In this document: positions 47,184 through 57,439 of the stretch, one piece after another
How positions within the stretch are numbered: position 1 is the first letter of the stretch
How the letters are laid out: every line of letters starts with the position of its first letter
From: Symbiodinium natans
Taxonomy: Eukaryota > Sar > Dinophyceae > Suessiales > Symbiodiniaceae
NCBI GenBank assembly: GCA_905221605.1
Contig: CAJNDS010002539.1
Location: forward strand, 124,001-188,000
Length of the DNA: 64,000 nt
Direction: 5' to 3'
Translations under genes and position numbers: made by a program
The notes under the pieces: model-generated
What the model saw: the letters and a program-made list of their open reading frames with translations, nothing else
The model's database searches: none
What the model was told of the DNA's origin: nothing

Positions 47184-47435
47184 GTCAAAAGGATTATTGG
47201 AGCCCTTCTTCGGTTGGATGCAGGATCACACTTGGAGGTTTCGGGTTTAGGATTTAGGGTTTAGGGTTCAGGGTTTAGGGTTTAGGGTTTAGGGTTTAGG
47301 GTTTAGGGTAACTAAACTTATAACCCTATTTAGGGTACTTATAACCCTACTTATAACTACCCATGAACCTCCATGTATAGGGGGTCGGACTAACTACTAA
47401 CAGTATTCCGGTATGATCCCTACATAGTTATACTT

Positions 47436-47500
47436 TGGGATGTTCCCCCTTATACTGTTAGTGCTATTAAGGTAATAGGGATTATAGTGGCTTGATGAAG
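47436..47500. mobile_element. Left half of a family C element after a family H fragment
   Basis: 47385-47435 carries the family H left arm (tagggggtcggactaactac). tgggatgttcccccttatac starts at 47436. Confidence 0.6.
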
Positions 47501-47681
47501 ACCTGTACAACAGAGACCAAAATACCCTGAGCCCTAAAACCTTCAATCCCTAAAACCCTAGAACCCTAAAACCACCCCAAAAAGCCTGAGCCCCTAAACG
47601 CCTAAAATACCCTAAACCCTAAACCCCAAATCCCAAACCCTAAGCCCCAAACCCTAAACCCCAAGCCCCAATCAACCCCAG

Positions 47682-47771
47682 GACCGCTTGCTAGCTCGCA
47701 CGTTCCCGGCTGAGAAGTGGCCCGAGGAGGAGGCGCAGCATGCGGTGCCGCGGTTCCTATACATGCCCTAA
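47682..47771 (+). CDS. Exon, unknown
   Basis: Acceptor caatcaaccccag, then DRLLARTFPAEKWPEEEAQH and AVPRFLYMP, TAA at 47769. KWPEEEAQHAVPRFLY is protein-like. Confidence 0.5.
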   Translation, partial: DRLLARTFPAEKWPEEEAQHAVPRFLYMP

Positions 47772-47802
47772 ACGCACATCCCGCATCTTGCGTGCACTCC
47801 AG

Positions 47803-47984
47803 AAGCTCTGGGGTCTTCACACGTCTTGGAGCTAGGTTGTCAATTCAACAACAAAGATAAGTACTGGCTTCAGCGCCGATTTCGCCGCATCATCTTTGTT
47901 CATATAATTCAAACCCTCTGCTTTTGGGACGCCAAGCAGACGTCTCACTCACAGCGGCTATCCGATGACTTCGGGCCGGATTAG
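47803..47984 (+). CDS. Exon, unknown
   Basis: Acceptor gtgcactccag, then ALGSSHVLELGCQFNNKDKY, WLQRRFRRIIFVHIIQTLCF and WDAKQTSHSQRLSDDFG to TAG at 47982-47984. A basic patch followed by a hydrophobic helix. From 47965 a shifted frame (MTSGRISLTREQRRISSHRA) takes over and stays open to 48231. Confidence 0.5.
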
Positions 47985-48231
47985 CTTGACACGAGAGCAG
48001 CGTCGGATATCCTCACACAGGGCCCACAGCTCTGAGGAAAGTTTCCTCAGAGTCACTGCTCGAAGCCAAGCCCCAAGCTCCCAAAATGACTGTGCACCTA
48101 AACTTCATCACGCTTCCCGCCGCCATGCTACCGCATCGGGCAAGGGACGGCAAGAGGCGGAGTCTTGCCAGCAGTTCAGATTGGGTAGCTTAGGGCCTCG
48201 GATCTCAGCATCGGTAGCACGTGGTCTCTGA
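47985..48231 (+). CDS. Ser/Arg-rich open frame
   Basis: Reads SLTREQRRISSHRAHSSEES, then NDCAPKLHHASRRHATASGK, to TGA. Contains a near-perfect 23-bp palindrome (ctctgaggaaagtttcctca-gag, 48030-48052). Low-specificity composition. Confidence 0.3.
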
Positions 48232-48233
48232 AG

Positions 48234-48341
48234 GACGTGGGTATCGTCACATTGCTTGGCTCTCACTGTGCGCGAAGTCTAAAAGCGGCTCAGAGGTTTA
48301 GGACGAAGGATTGGCCCTGGACCCAGCCCAACCATGGGGTG
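48234..48341 (+). CDS. Possible class-I-like heme peroxidase exon
   Basis: Acceptor cgtggtctctgaag, then DVGIVTLLGSHCARSLKAAQ and RFRTKDWPWTQPNHGV, ending at G|GTTTAG (48342). D-x3-(V)-x-L-x-G-x-H, then PWT 17-18 residues later, mirrors the proximal-His region of plant/yeast-type peroxidases (D-VALSGAHTLG ... GPWT). The usual T after the His is replaced by C. No distal-His exon was found nearby, so the assignment rests on one motif. Confidence 0.35.
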
Positions 48342-48608
48342 GGTTTAGGATGAGACTGAGTTCGGAAAAGAGTCAGCGTTCCTACGTTAGAGGCCTCTAT
48401 GCTGAGAGGAGTGCAGCAATTGTAGACCCCTAATCCTGACCCGAAACCCTAAACCCTAAACCCTAGACCCCAAACCCTAAACCCTAAACCTTGTGATCAG
48501 AGGCGCAACGAAGAGGCCCTTTGCTAGCGGCCCATGCGTCGGATCTACCCGCAGATCCTGCAAGCAGAGCAAGCGATCCAGGACTGACGGTCCCTCGCGA
48601 GCAGGGCT

Positions 48609-48741
48609 GGGTTTAGGGTTTAGGGTTTAGGGTTTAGGGTTTAGGGTTTAGGGTTTAGGGTTTAGGGTTTAGGGTTTACAAAAAGGGTTTAGGGTTTAGG
48701 GTTTAGGGTTTAGGGTTTAGGGTTTAGGGTTTAGGGTTACC
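48609..48741. repeat. Two TTTAGGG blocks separated by acaaaaa
   Basis: About 10 and 9 perfect units. 'TTTAcaaaaagggTTTAGGG' also occurs near 9794, 18312, 37727 and 57312, hinting at a fixed junction sequence. Confidence 0.9.
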
Positions 48742-48747
48742 CTTGGT

Positions 48748-48867
48748 TGCTCACCTGGGCCCAGGGTAGGCCCTTACTCCCTTTCGTGTAGGGTTTAGGT
48801 TCCCTGAAAGCCCCTGTAAACCAGCAAGGGCACCCTTTTTTATTCCTTGGTTCCTCTTGGGTCTAGC
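48748..48867. mobile_element. Family F element
   Basis: ctcacctgggcccagggtag ... ggttcctcttgggtctagcc. Confidence 0.7.
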
Positions 48868-49492
48868 CACTTGTCCCTCGGAACTGGTTGACGATTGGGT
48901 GTCTTTTGTTTGCATGTGGTGTGTGAGTGGCGGTGTGGGAACCAGGGGAAAACAGTGGGGTCGGTGAACGTGTTGGTGATCGACTGGTAGAGCGCAGGAC
49001 AATACCACTTCAGGCAAACCACTTTTATGCCCTAAACCCTAAAGCCTAAAAAACGTTTGCAGTGCTAGTGGTGAGGTTGCAGCTGCTAAATCAAATATCG
49101 TGTCATCTGGATTGGGTTTGGGACGGCCATACGCGAATCGCCTGGCTGTAGGTTTAGGGTTTAGGCTTAGGGGGGCCTGTAAGCAGCTTCGCTTCAGGCA
49201 GGCATCGGCTTGTCCCGAACTACATGTAGAAAATTGATGTTAGAGGGCACAATTCCGCCATATCGGCTGCCAAATGGCCTTCATACTCGTGTGGCAGGTG
49301 CTGCTGCAGTCATGATCAGCACCCTAAACCCGAAACCCTAAACCCTAAGTAATGTGACACATGTGCACTCTCGGGCCTGCTGTGGGTCCCAGTGCACCTA
49401 GCCTGCGTTGCGGTGCGGTTAGGGTTTAGGGTTTGGGGTTTAGGGCTTAGGGCTTAGGGCTTAGGGCTTAGGGTTCGCCTTGGGGTTTCGGG

Positions 49493-52400
49493 ATGGTTTT
49501 CAAGAACCATGCCTCAGAGGAACTTCGCTCGGAGCTCGCCCAGAACGAAGTAACCTCGCGGGACTGGCTCCGCGGCGAGTTGCTGGAGTTTACAGTTTTG
49601 GGTTTAGGGTTTAGGGTTTTGGGGTTTGGGGACTTTGTTTGTGGGTACATGCATGTATGTGCTCTGCAGAAACGATATATCACGGGGCGTCAATCGTGTA
49701 CAGAGCGAGGGCAAACAAGAGCCACCCTTTCAAATTCTCAGAATTTAATTTAGCACACCCCCCCCCCCCCTTCCCCCCTACCTTCCCGCCCCCCCCCCCC
49801 CCCCCCCCCCTGCTTTCAACATGTGGGTCTAAGCCGGCAAAGTGGACGCGAAAGACGAGGCCCCACGGCATCCCTTGTTGAGCAGTGGTTGCCTCAACAG
49901 TGCGTATCTTGAAGATCCAATCAACTACTATAGTCCCTAGTTTAGGATGTATGGTTTTTATGGGGGTGTATTGAACAAAACCCTTTGGGGGTTCGTTTGG
50001 TCCCCAAGGAATCAGTGCTTTTTCAACCGCGAACCATTGCCCAAGCCTAAACCCTAAACTGTGGCCTCTTCTCAACGGATCGATGGGAGGACCAGCACGT
50101 GGAGCTCAATGATGCAAGCGACCAGATTCAGTCGCTGCGGACCGGGTCCTAAGCCCGTAAACCTCTCATTGCGCTCGCAATCCATTTGGTTTTACATCCG
50201 GTGGTTGCGTTGACCTGGCTTCTGAAGGTTTAGGGTGTAGGGTTTTAGGGTTTAGGGTTTAGGGCAGCATGGGGTCTGCTTGGGAAGGTTGACTTGTTGG
50301 GAGTCGATCGACCTTCCTGAGAATCCAAGGCCCATAGCCCATGTTGTCACATCTTCCCTGGCAGCTTGATCACAACAACGAGGCTTCAAACCTCCAACCA
50401 CACCCCCCCCCCCCAAAAAAAAAAAACCTGAACCCTGAACCCTAAACCCTAAACACTAAACACTAAACCCTAAACCCTAAACCCTAAACCCTAAACCCTA
50501 AACCCCCTCCCTTCGCAGGAACTCACTGGGGGCCGTGGAGCGTCAGAAGGCAGTCCGTCGCCAGTCCATCTCGATCTCCAGGCTGGGCTTGCTCCTAAAA
50601 GCTCACAAGCCCCCCCCCCCCCCCCAAAAAAAAAAAAAAAAGATAGCCCTCCGCTGCAAACCTGCAGCTGGCTACGGGCGGTAAGGCTGTAGGTGGTGGT
50701 GAAGGGCATGGGGCAGGGAGATTGTGACAGCTTCTGCCTTTCCATCGAACATTTGTGAGACCTGAGATCCTGGAGTCAGCCGCAACCGCCTCCCGAGGGC
50801 CCGAGGGCGTTCTGCCGAATGATGGTTCAGGCCTGTCCCAAAGGGTCCTAAGTACCTATAGGGGGGACACTTACCCAAACCACAATTGCAATTCCTATGA
50901 GAGAAACACTAAACGTCTACCGTGTAGGTACTTCGGACCCTTGGGTGTGTTGTGAGAATATGGGTTCTGCTTGGGCAGGCACAAGACCCAGGAGCTCCAG
51001 GACGCTCCACTGCACTTCGTAGCAAGATGCTGTACGTTTAGTTCTTGGAGTGCAGGGTTTAGGGTTTAGGGTTTGGGGTGTGGGGTTTAGGGTTTAGGGT
51101 TAGTCAGGGACATGGGGCATGGGCCATGGGGCGTTGAAGAGCTTTTGGGTTGGCGACGGTACCCAGTCTGGCGAACTGGGAAAAGACGTGCGCGACTCAG
51201 GAAAGAATCGTGGCCTCGAACCGCGATGAGGAAAGCTTGGCATCGGAGCTTGGTGCGTCTTCGCTGCATCGGAACACTTCCGCGAGGTGATACAATGGGC
51301 CTTGTTCTGGATTTTGTCCGGGTTTTCGGGAGGCTCAGTCGGCTTTCGCATGGAACTTCTGACTCGCAACCTGAAACTTCAGAGTTTAGGAGTCTGAAGC
51401 CTCCGAAAATAAGGAGCTGTAGGGTGATCACGGCACTTTTCCCAGTGCCAGCCCAGCCCAGCGAGACGGATAGAATTCTTGGTGGAAAAGGTGGACGCGA
51501 CCCATTTGCGTTTAGATATACAGCCTAGGACCCAGAGTAAGCCCTTATTCCCTCTTTTGGGGTTTCGGTTCCCACGTCAGCCCCTTTAAGGGCACCTTTT
51601 TGGGGTGTCCTAGAGCAGCTGACTCTGAACCCAAGCTACTGGTGGGCAGCCGAGGTGTATCTTGAGGAAGGCGTCCGTGACACTTGGGGCACTGGTGTTC
51701 AGCTGTTCAGATAGTTGGGGTGTTCCCCCTCAGTCCTTCATAGGGATTAACATAGGGGGTAGTAGGATCCCTTCTTCGGAATTTGTATAAGGGAACATCC
51801 CAACCTATGCGGCCCAAAACCCTTTGGAACCCCTGCACCTTAAGCAATATAGCAGCTGAGCTGCAGAGGAAGAAGGGGCTAAACCCTGAAACCCCTTCGA
51901 CTCAGAGAGCCCGATTCGCCAGACGGGTGGCAACAAGATGGGAGCAGGGCAGAAGAAAGCCTTGGGCTTTCCGAATAGTCGGCTAGGACCGGGAGTAGGC
52001 CCTTTTTTCCTTTTTCTAGGGTTGGGGTTCCCTTGTAATCCCCTTAAAACCAAAAAGGGTACCCTTTTTATTCCTAGCTTACTCCCGGGTCTAGTTGGCT
52101 TGTGTTGGAATTTAGGGCCTGTGGTTTGGAGAAGCACCCGAAGTGGCTGAACCCACTGCCACACTGCTTGCTGCGAAAGCAACAAGCCCAGCCCCAATAG
52201 CCAGGCATGAAGCACTTGAACCACGGAACCCTAAATCCTAAGCTAAATCCCCTCAAAGGGTAGTGGAACCCCGATATAGTAAGCCCCGCCCATAGAGCGC
52301 CCGTGAACCCCGTAGAGTGCCCGGGGCTCTGCGGCGACCATTCTCTGAACCCCCAAGGTTGCAATCTTGAGTCGCCCCCCGTTGGAGGTTCATGGGTAGG

Positions 52401-55400
52401 TATAGGTAGGGTTATGAGTATGGCAACTATACCCCGAACCCTTTGAGGGTGCTTAGAACCCTACTTATGGGTTTAGGGGTTTAGTTTTTCGGGTTCTACC
52501 CATGAACCTCAAGTAGGAAACCCTGAACCCTACACCCTGAAGCCTCTGAAGCATCTCTCGGCACGCTTCCGAACATAAGGAAAGTGCGCTGCTCGAGGAG
52601 GCTGCAGCCAAACGGACAGCCATCCTGTCCCAGGTGGAGAAACCCTAAACCCTAAACCCTAAACCCTAAACCCTAAACCCTGACTTGAGGGATGCGGGAG
52701 GTTGTTCTAAGCCAGGGTGTCTCCCTGAACCAGGGCTTCCCCCCCCCCCCCCCCCGGAACCAGGACCCCTGAACCAGGATTTAGGGTTTAGGGTTTAGGG
52801 TTTAGGGTTTAGGGCCCCCTGAACCCAGATCTCCTGAAACCCAACGAACCCTACTGTCGAACAAGCCGCATGATGGGTGGGGGGGGGGGGGGGGGGGGGG
52901 GGGGGTGGCGGGGTGGGGGCTTACAAAGTTCAGTGGTGGCTTTGGTGCCGTGTTACAGCGTGGGCCGGGCGCAACTGGATTTTTTAGGGTTTGGGGTGGG
53001 GGCGGTTGAAGTTTGCAAGTTAACGGTAGTTGGCATCTTTGGCAGAACAGCGGTCCTCAACTCACAGCCCCTGAGATTTGAAGCTTCCCTGAACCCCTTT
53101 AACTCCTAGCCCTAAACTCCCTAAACCCTCAAACACCCTACAGCCCTTTCTATCGACTCCTGGCTCCTGAGGTGCATCGCACGGAGGAGACCATTCAAGA
53201 CACGGCCAGCCGGGGCTCGGGTGCTGAGGACCGACATTTGAGGTTCCACTCAGGGCTCCTACTGGGTTTAGGGTTTAGGGTTTAGGGTTTAGGGCTGAAG
53301 AACCCCAAAAGAATAAAAAACAAATAATGATGCCTATACTACCCTTAGTAAGGAAGAACATTTTGTTCGGGGTTCTTGGGCAATTCGTAGGCTCCGAGAT
53401 ACACTTCCAGCTGCTAGCAGCCACTACGGCACTGCTGTGCCCTGAGGAGAGTTGCTCCGGGATCCAGTTCTCGCTGAAAAAATTCACGCGCGAGGCAGAT
53501 AACCTGCAGAACGAAGCTGGGCAGGCACTTGCCACACTGACCTGACCTCCATGTGCACAATCATGCCCAATGCCAATCTTCCTTGCAGGGTGTTGACTCG
53601 CTTCTTTGCTCGACGTACCTCAACTCTTGAAGCTGCGTAGTTTCTCAACCCTCGAAGTCTAATACTTATAATATAAGGGCCGGAATAGTTACTAATAATA
53701 TTCCCTTAGGGTCCCTTTAGCAATGTACTATAAAAACCCCGAAAACCCTATTCCAATTATTCAGGCCCCTCTGTTAGGTAGGCACTCTGGGCCAGGCTGT
53801 GCTGTCATGATGGTTTGGCTTGGCAAGCGCTCATCGGGGGCTGCTCATGGATTGCTCAATCCCCAAAATCGCCCACGGCTGTGGTGATCTTCTGTTGCAG
53901 CCCTTGGCTGCAGGAACCAGAAACCCTGGACCGTCATAAGCTTTCGACAAGCCCAAAGAGAGCCGAGGAGTTGGCAAGCGCCAACTACCACAGCACGCGG
54001 CCACATGTCTGACATCTGCTGCGCTGCCCTGAACCCTAAACCCTAAACCCTAAACCCTAAACTCTAAACCCTGGTCGTTTTGGGAAGACTTGAAGCTGCC
54101 CCCCTTTGACTTGCATAAGACCTTGTGGGCACGTGATTGCTCGCCAATACGATGTGATCGCATTCTACTCTCTCCTTCTGTTTCTCTCTCGCTCTCCCTC
54201 CTTCTCTCTCTCTCCCTCCCTCCCTCCTTCTCTTTACATTTCTTTGTCCCGAAAGCTTCAGCGAATGGTTTATCAGGGGCCACGGCGGCAAAGTAACCCT
54301 AAACCCTAAACCCTCAACACCTAGACCCCTAAACCCCTAAACCCTAAACCCTAAACCCTAAACCCTTCGCCCAGGCAGCGGCGCTTCATGGCGGAGGAGG
54401 AGTCGGAGGCCTCCTGGCAGTACGACAACACCTGCGAGGCCTTGCGGGCTGGGGTTTAGGGTTTAGGGTTTAGGGTAGTTTAGGGTTTAGGGTTTAGGGT
54501 TTAGGAATTAGGGTTTAGGGTTTAGGGTTTAGGGGTTTTCGAACATCGCGTCCTTTGTGATGCTATCTTCAAGCTGCTGTGGCTTGCCTGGGTTTTTCTT
54601 TCTGTGGCCGACATGTGTTCTCAGCCCTGCAAAGCCTAAAGCCTAAACCCTAAACCCAGGAATTCAAGAGCTTGAGGTCTTCATGAGGGTTTTCAAGGTG
54701 TGCTTTCTCGATTCTTTGTGCTTGTGGAAGGCACACGAGGCCAACGCTCAAGGGCACCAGCGGGCGGCTTGCCTTCTTATGGCAGATTGCAGCATTCTTT
54801 GAACTATAGCCCCCTTAGTCATATAAAACCCCAAGGATGCTTAACATAAGATTTCTGAAGGGGGGTACAGTGAAGATGCCAGCCCTACACCCTAAACCCT
54901 AAACCCTAAACCCTAAACCCTAAACCCTAAACCCTAAACCCTAAACCCTAAACCCTAAACCCCCTAAAAAACGCCTCATTTTGGGCCTTCAGGTGGACGC
55001 ACTGGAGGACTGCCGCCGGCGGCTCATAGCACGGCTCCAGGAACTTGAGGATGCCGAGCAGGAGGGCGACGAGCTGCTCGGTCGGTTTTTTTGGGGTTTA
55101 GGGTTTAGGGTTTAGGGTTTAGGGTTTTTGGGGACATTCTCTGTAGTTTCTAGGTTTTGGGTCCTTTCATGTCTTCCCTTATTGGGTTTAGTTTGTGGGA
55201 CATTTTACACATTTCCCCTTATTTTGGGTTTAAGAGGAATCATATAATTCCAGGAGTATTGTTTTCAGAGAGCTTTAAGGGCCATCCGAGGCTGGTGGTG
55301 AAGCTGAGTCAGGCGCATGACGTGGGGGTTGTTCTCTCCACAGCCTTGGGTGATCTCCATCAGCTTGTGGCGGATCGCAATGGGGTCCTCGAGGAAGTGT

Positions 55401-55981
55401 GTGGGGAGCACAGCGACTTGCGGAGAAAGCTGCAGGTCAGGGACCCAAAACGGACATAAGCATAAGCATTTCATAGGGATATCCCTACCTTATTGGGCTT
55501 CATTATAAGGGGGTTTATATGGGATATCCCTATCCTTTTTTTGCTTATGTGCTTTTTTTGGGGGCCCTAGCAGGAGTCGGAGCAGCAGTCGCAGCTGGCC
55601 CAGGATGAAGCAAACGAGCTGGCGAGCGCCCGGGATGAGACGCACGCGCGCGAGCGCCAGGCGCACGAGGAGCTGCGGACGGCGGAGGTGCGCATGCAAG
55701 ATGCCGAAGGAGCCATGGAGAGGGATCACAAGGAGGCAGAGACTCAGTTGCTGGAGGCCAGCCGTCGTCGGGCCACCTTGCACGATCAGGTTGGGCAGCT
55801 CCATGAGCATCTCACCAATAACCTGCAGCAGCGCATGGAGGGGCTGGAGGAGGAAAACAAGCATCTACAAAGCAAAATCTCCTTTTTGGAGGAGGACTGC
55901 GCCAAGATCTCTGCCGAGAACGCAGACATGGAGCAGTTGATTGAGAAAGTCAAGAAGAAGCCGAATTGTGTAATATCATAA
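49493..55981 (+). CDS. Fifteen-exon gene: coiled-coil protein with C-terminal CaaX box
   Basis: Exons: 49493-49594, 50090-50145, 50519-50581, 50760-50830, 50992-51031, 52552-52633, 53172-53265, 53391-53524, 53914-54006, 54379-54447, 54671-54697, 54731-54784, 54993-55080, 55269-55435, 55574-55981. Total 1548 nt, 515 residues. The start ATG at 49493 gives MVFKNHASEELRSELAQNEV. The rest is acidic helix (ELNDASDQIQSLR, HKESALLEEAAAKRTAILSQ, FSLKKFTREADNLQNEAGQ, VDALEDCRRRLIARLQELED) with heptad spacing, ending KVKKKPNCVIS. CVIS after a basic patch is a farnesylation-type CaaX box, so a membrane-tethered coiled coil is inferred. No catalytic domain is visible; the function is unknown. The last three introns fit without any choice. 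Upstream edges, including GC and GA donors, were selected to keep phase, so some of the consistency is by construction. Confidence 0.6.
50840..50942. mobile_element. Family G-related element inside an intron
   Basis: aagggtcctaagtacctata ... gtaggtacttcggacccttg; lies in intron 4 of the coiled-coil gene. Confidence 0.8.
51112..51523 (+). CDS. Long open frame inside intron 5, status unclear
   Basis: Open for over 130 codons on + (GTGKRRARLRKESWPRTAM, TMGLVLDFVRVFGRLSRLSH, SDSQPETSEFRSLKPPK), and two minus frames are open as well. It ends where a family F element begins (51524). Could be additional exon(s) of the surrounding gene or chance. Confidence 0.25.
51524..51617. mobile_element. Family F element, right end lost
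   Basis: ctaggacccagagtaagccc ... gggcacctttttggggtgtc. Confidence 0.65.
51715..51803. mobile_element. Family C element
   Basis: ttggggtgttccccctcagt ... tttgtataagggaacatccc-aa. Confidence 0.75.
51983..52094. mobile_element. Family F element, both ends intact
   Basis: ctaggaccgggagtaggccc ... cttactcccgggtctag. Perfect CTAGGACC / GGGTCTAG ends define the family. Confidence 0.8.
52382..52516. mobile_element. Family E element with a telomere-like insert
   Basis: ttggaggttcatgggtaggt ... ctacccatgaacctcaagta-g; 'gggtttaggggtttagttttt' sits near 52467. Confidence 0.75.
52741..52755. repeat. Poly-C and nearby poly-G runs
   Basis: C15 at 52741, and G-rich runs at 52878-52907 (about 26 G). Confidence 0.85.
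53288..53390. mobile_element. Family A element (left end eroded) closing intron 7
   Basis: gaagaaccccaaaagaataa ... ggttcttgggcaattcgtag. The exon SEIHFQLLAATTALLCPEE starts immediately after its TAG in the phase needed by the upstream exon. Confidence 0.75.
53661..53782. mobile_element. Family H element in intron 8
   Basis: aatataagggccggaatagt ... attattcaggcccctctgtt-aggtag. Confidence 0.6.
54170..54240. repeat. CT microsatellite
   Basis: (ctctctccctcc)n with a phased 'tctctttacattt' end. A possible extra exon LPPFDLHKTLWARDC lies just upstream (54096-54140). Confidence 0.8.
54890..54962. repeat. CCCTAAA tract in intron 12
   Basis: Ten units; upstream 54785-54889 holds unique sequence with a ctttgaactatagccccc segment. 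Confidence 0.9.
55436..55573 (+). other. 138-bp intron 14 with hairpin ends
   Basis: GT...AG intron of the coiled-coil gene. acataagca near the donor pairs with tgcttatgt near the acceptor, and gggatatccct occurs at both sides of the centre. This compact fold-back structure resembles the element families, but its ends match none of them. Confidence 0.7.
55574..55981 (+). CDS. Last exon of the coiled-coil/CaaX gene
   Basis: 135 codons after acceptor gggggccctagcag. Reads ESEQQSQLAQDEANELASAR, then LGQLHEHLT-type heptads (QVGQLHEHLTNNLQQRMEGL), EEENKHLQSKISFLEEDCAK and ENADMEQLIEKVKKKPNCVI-S, TAA at 55979-55981. This is the longest uninterrupted coding island and the most secure exon in the window. 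Confidence 0.8.
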   Translation, partial: ESEQQSQLAQDEANELASARDETHARERQAHEELRTAEVRMQDAEGAMERDHKEAETQLLEASRRRATLHDQVGQLHEHLTNNLQQRMEGLEEENKHLQSKISFLEEDCAKISAENADMEQLIEKVKKKPNCVIS

Positions 55982-56364
55982 AAAACGATGTTCGTTAACT
56001 CATGGGCAGCTGCCCGCAGTCGAGAGCACGCGCTCAAGTGTCCGCATGATGCACGCGAGTCGGGTTGTGCAAAAGGCGCAGCCCGCGTGTGCTGCAACCG
56101 GGTCTACACCAAGGCTGGCCGCTCGCCACTGCAAACTCTACAGCACATACGCATCGCGCAGCAGTTGTATCTGATCTTCCGTAGCTAGTTGCTTTTCGTT
56201 TGACAAGCATCAGCAAGAAGAGCTTCTTATTGATGTCTGTATTTCAAGCCTCCCCACCCCACACCCCTGCTCCCCCTCGCGTTGAGCAGCGGCTTGGGGC
56301 ACGCAGCGAAGTAATTGCGCATGCGCGCAGATCGAGGAGACAGGGATGAGAGGCTCAAGCATCA

Positions 56365-56455
56365 GGGTTTAGGGTTTGGGGTTGAGGGTTTAGGGTTTGG
56401 GGTTTAGGGTTTAGGGTTTAGGGTTCATTTGGGTTTCAGGGTTTAGGGTTTAGGG
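56365..56455. repeat. TTTAGGG/TTTGGGG tract, 3' of the coiled-coil gene
   Basis: Mixed units about 380 bp after the stop; 55982-56364 is probably 3' UTR or intergenic (no gene seen; tcaagcctccccaccccaca at 56248). Confidence 0.8.
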
Positions 56456-56707
56456 TATCATGGTTTGGGATTTAAGATTGGGGCTCTTTCCGGGTTTCTG
56501 GGCTTTGTGTGTCGGGCTTCATGCAGACGCGGGGTGCGTAAGTTTGGGGTGTCTTTAATCCATGGGCAGGACCTTACATGACACCACCGTGTGGGCGTAA
56601 GGGCGTTGACGGAAGCTGCATTTTTCTGAGCTAAGTGGAGGGATCCTACTCAACCTTGAACCCTAAACTGCAGGAGCACGAGGGTTCAGGGCTTAGGGTG
56701 CTTTTAG

Positions 56708-56804
56708 GTGGAAGTTCCACTTGAGCAGCAAGAGGATTCCACTCCCTGCAAAAATGTGTTGCTGGGTTCAAGTACCTCCTTTGAGGGTCTACAGCCTACT
56801 CTAG
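56708..56804 (+). CDS. Exon with clean splice sites, unknown
   Basis: Acceptor agggtgcttttag and donor GTAGTA. Reads VEVPLEQQEDSTPCKNVLLG then SSTSFEGLQPTL. Good protein texture. The next 150 bp repeat 'ttactcttattcttaagaac / cacaaaaaacaagcac' twice (56846-56962). Confidence 0.55.
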
Positions 56805-56976
56805 GTAGTAAACGGATGAGTTCCCATGTCAGGTTAGGTTTGAACATAAATCTTACTCTTATTCTTAAGAACCACAAAAAACAAGCACATCTTTGACAGG
56901 CCCCCAAAATTTAAAATATACTTCTTACTCTTAGTAAAGCCACAAAAAGCAAGCACGTTTTTCTAGGGCCCCCCAA

Positions 56977-57000
56977 ACCCTAAACCCTAAACCCTAAACC

Positions 57001-57067
<67 letters not shown>

Positions 57068-57156
57068 ACCCTAAACCCTAAACCCTAAACCCTAAACCCA
57101 AACCCTAAACCCTAAACCCTAAACCCTAAACCCTAAACCCTAAACCCTAAACCCTA
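56977..57156. repeat. CCCTAAA - CCCTCAA - CCCTAAA block
   Basis: About ten CCCTCAA units flanked by CCCTAAA units. Faces a TTTAGGG block at 57233-57312 across a 76-bp spacer. Confidence 0.9.
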
Positions 57157-57232
57157 CCCCAGATTTGGTAAAGACTTCCTGGAAGCCCAGCTCCAAGGAA
57201 CGCGCATCAGCCTCCACCCTCCCAAGTCGATC

Positions 57233-57312
57233 GTTTAGGGTTTAGGGTTTAGGGTTTAGGGTTTAGGGTTTAGGGTTTAGGGTTTAGGGTTTAGGGTTTA
57301 GGGTTTAGGGTC
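57233..57312. repeat. TTTAGGG block
   Basis: Eleven units. Confidence 0.9.
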
Positions 57313-57360
57313 TGCTGCAAAAAGGTTACTTTTAGCTCTCTTTGGAGACTGGACAAGTAA

Positions 57361-57408
57361 CTACTATCTGCTTAAGAAGCCCACAAGCACAAGCCCTTAT
57401 AGGGAAGA

Positions 57409-57439
<31 letters not shown>

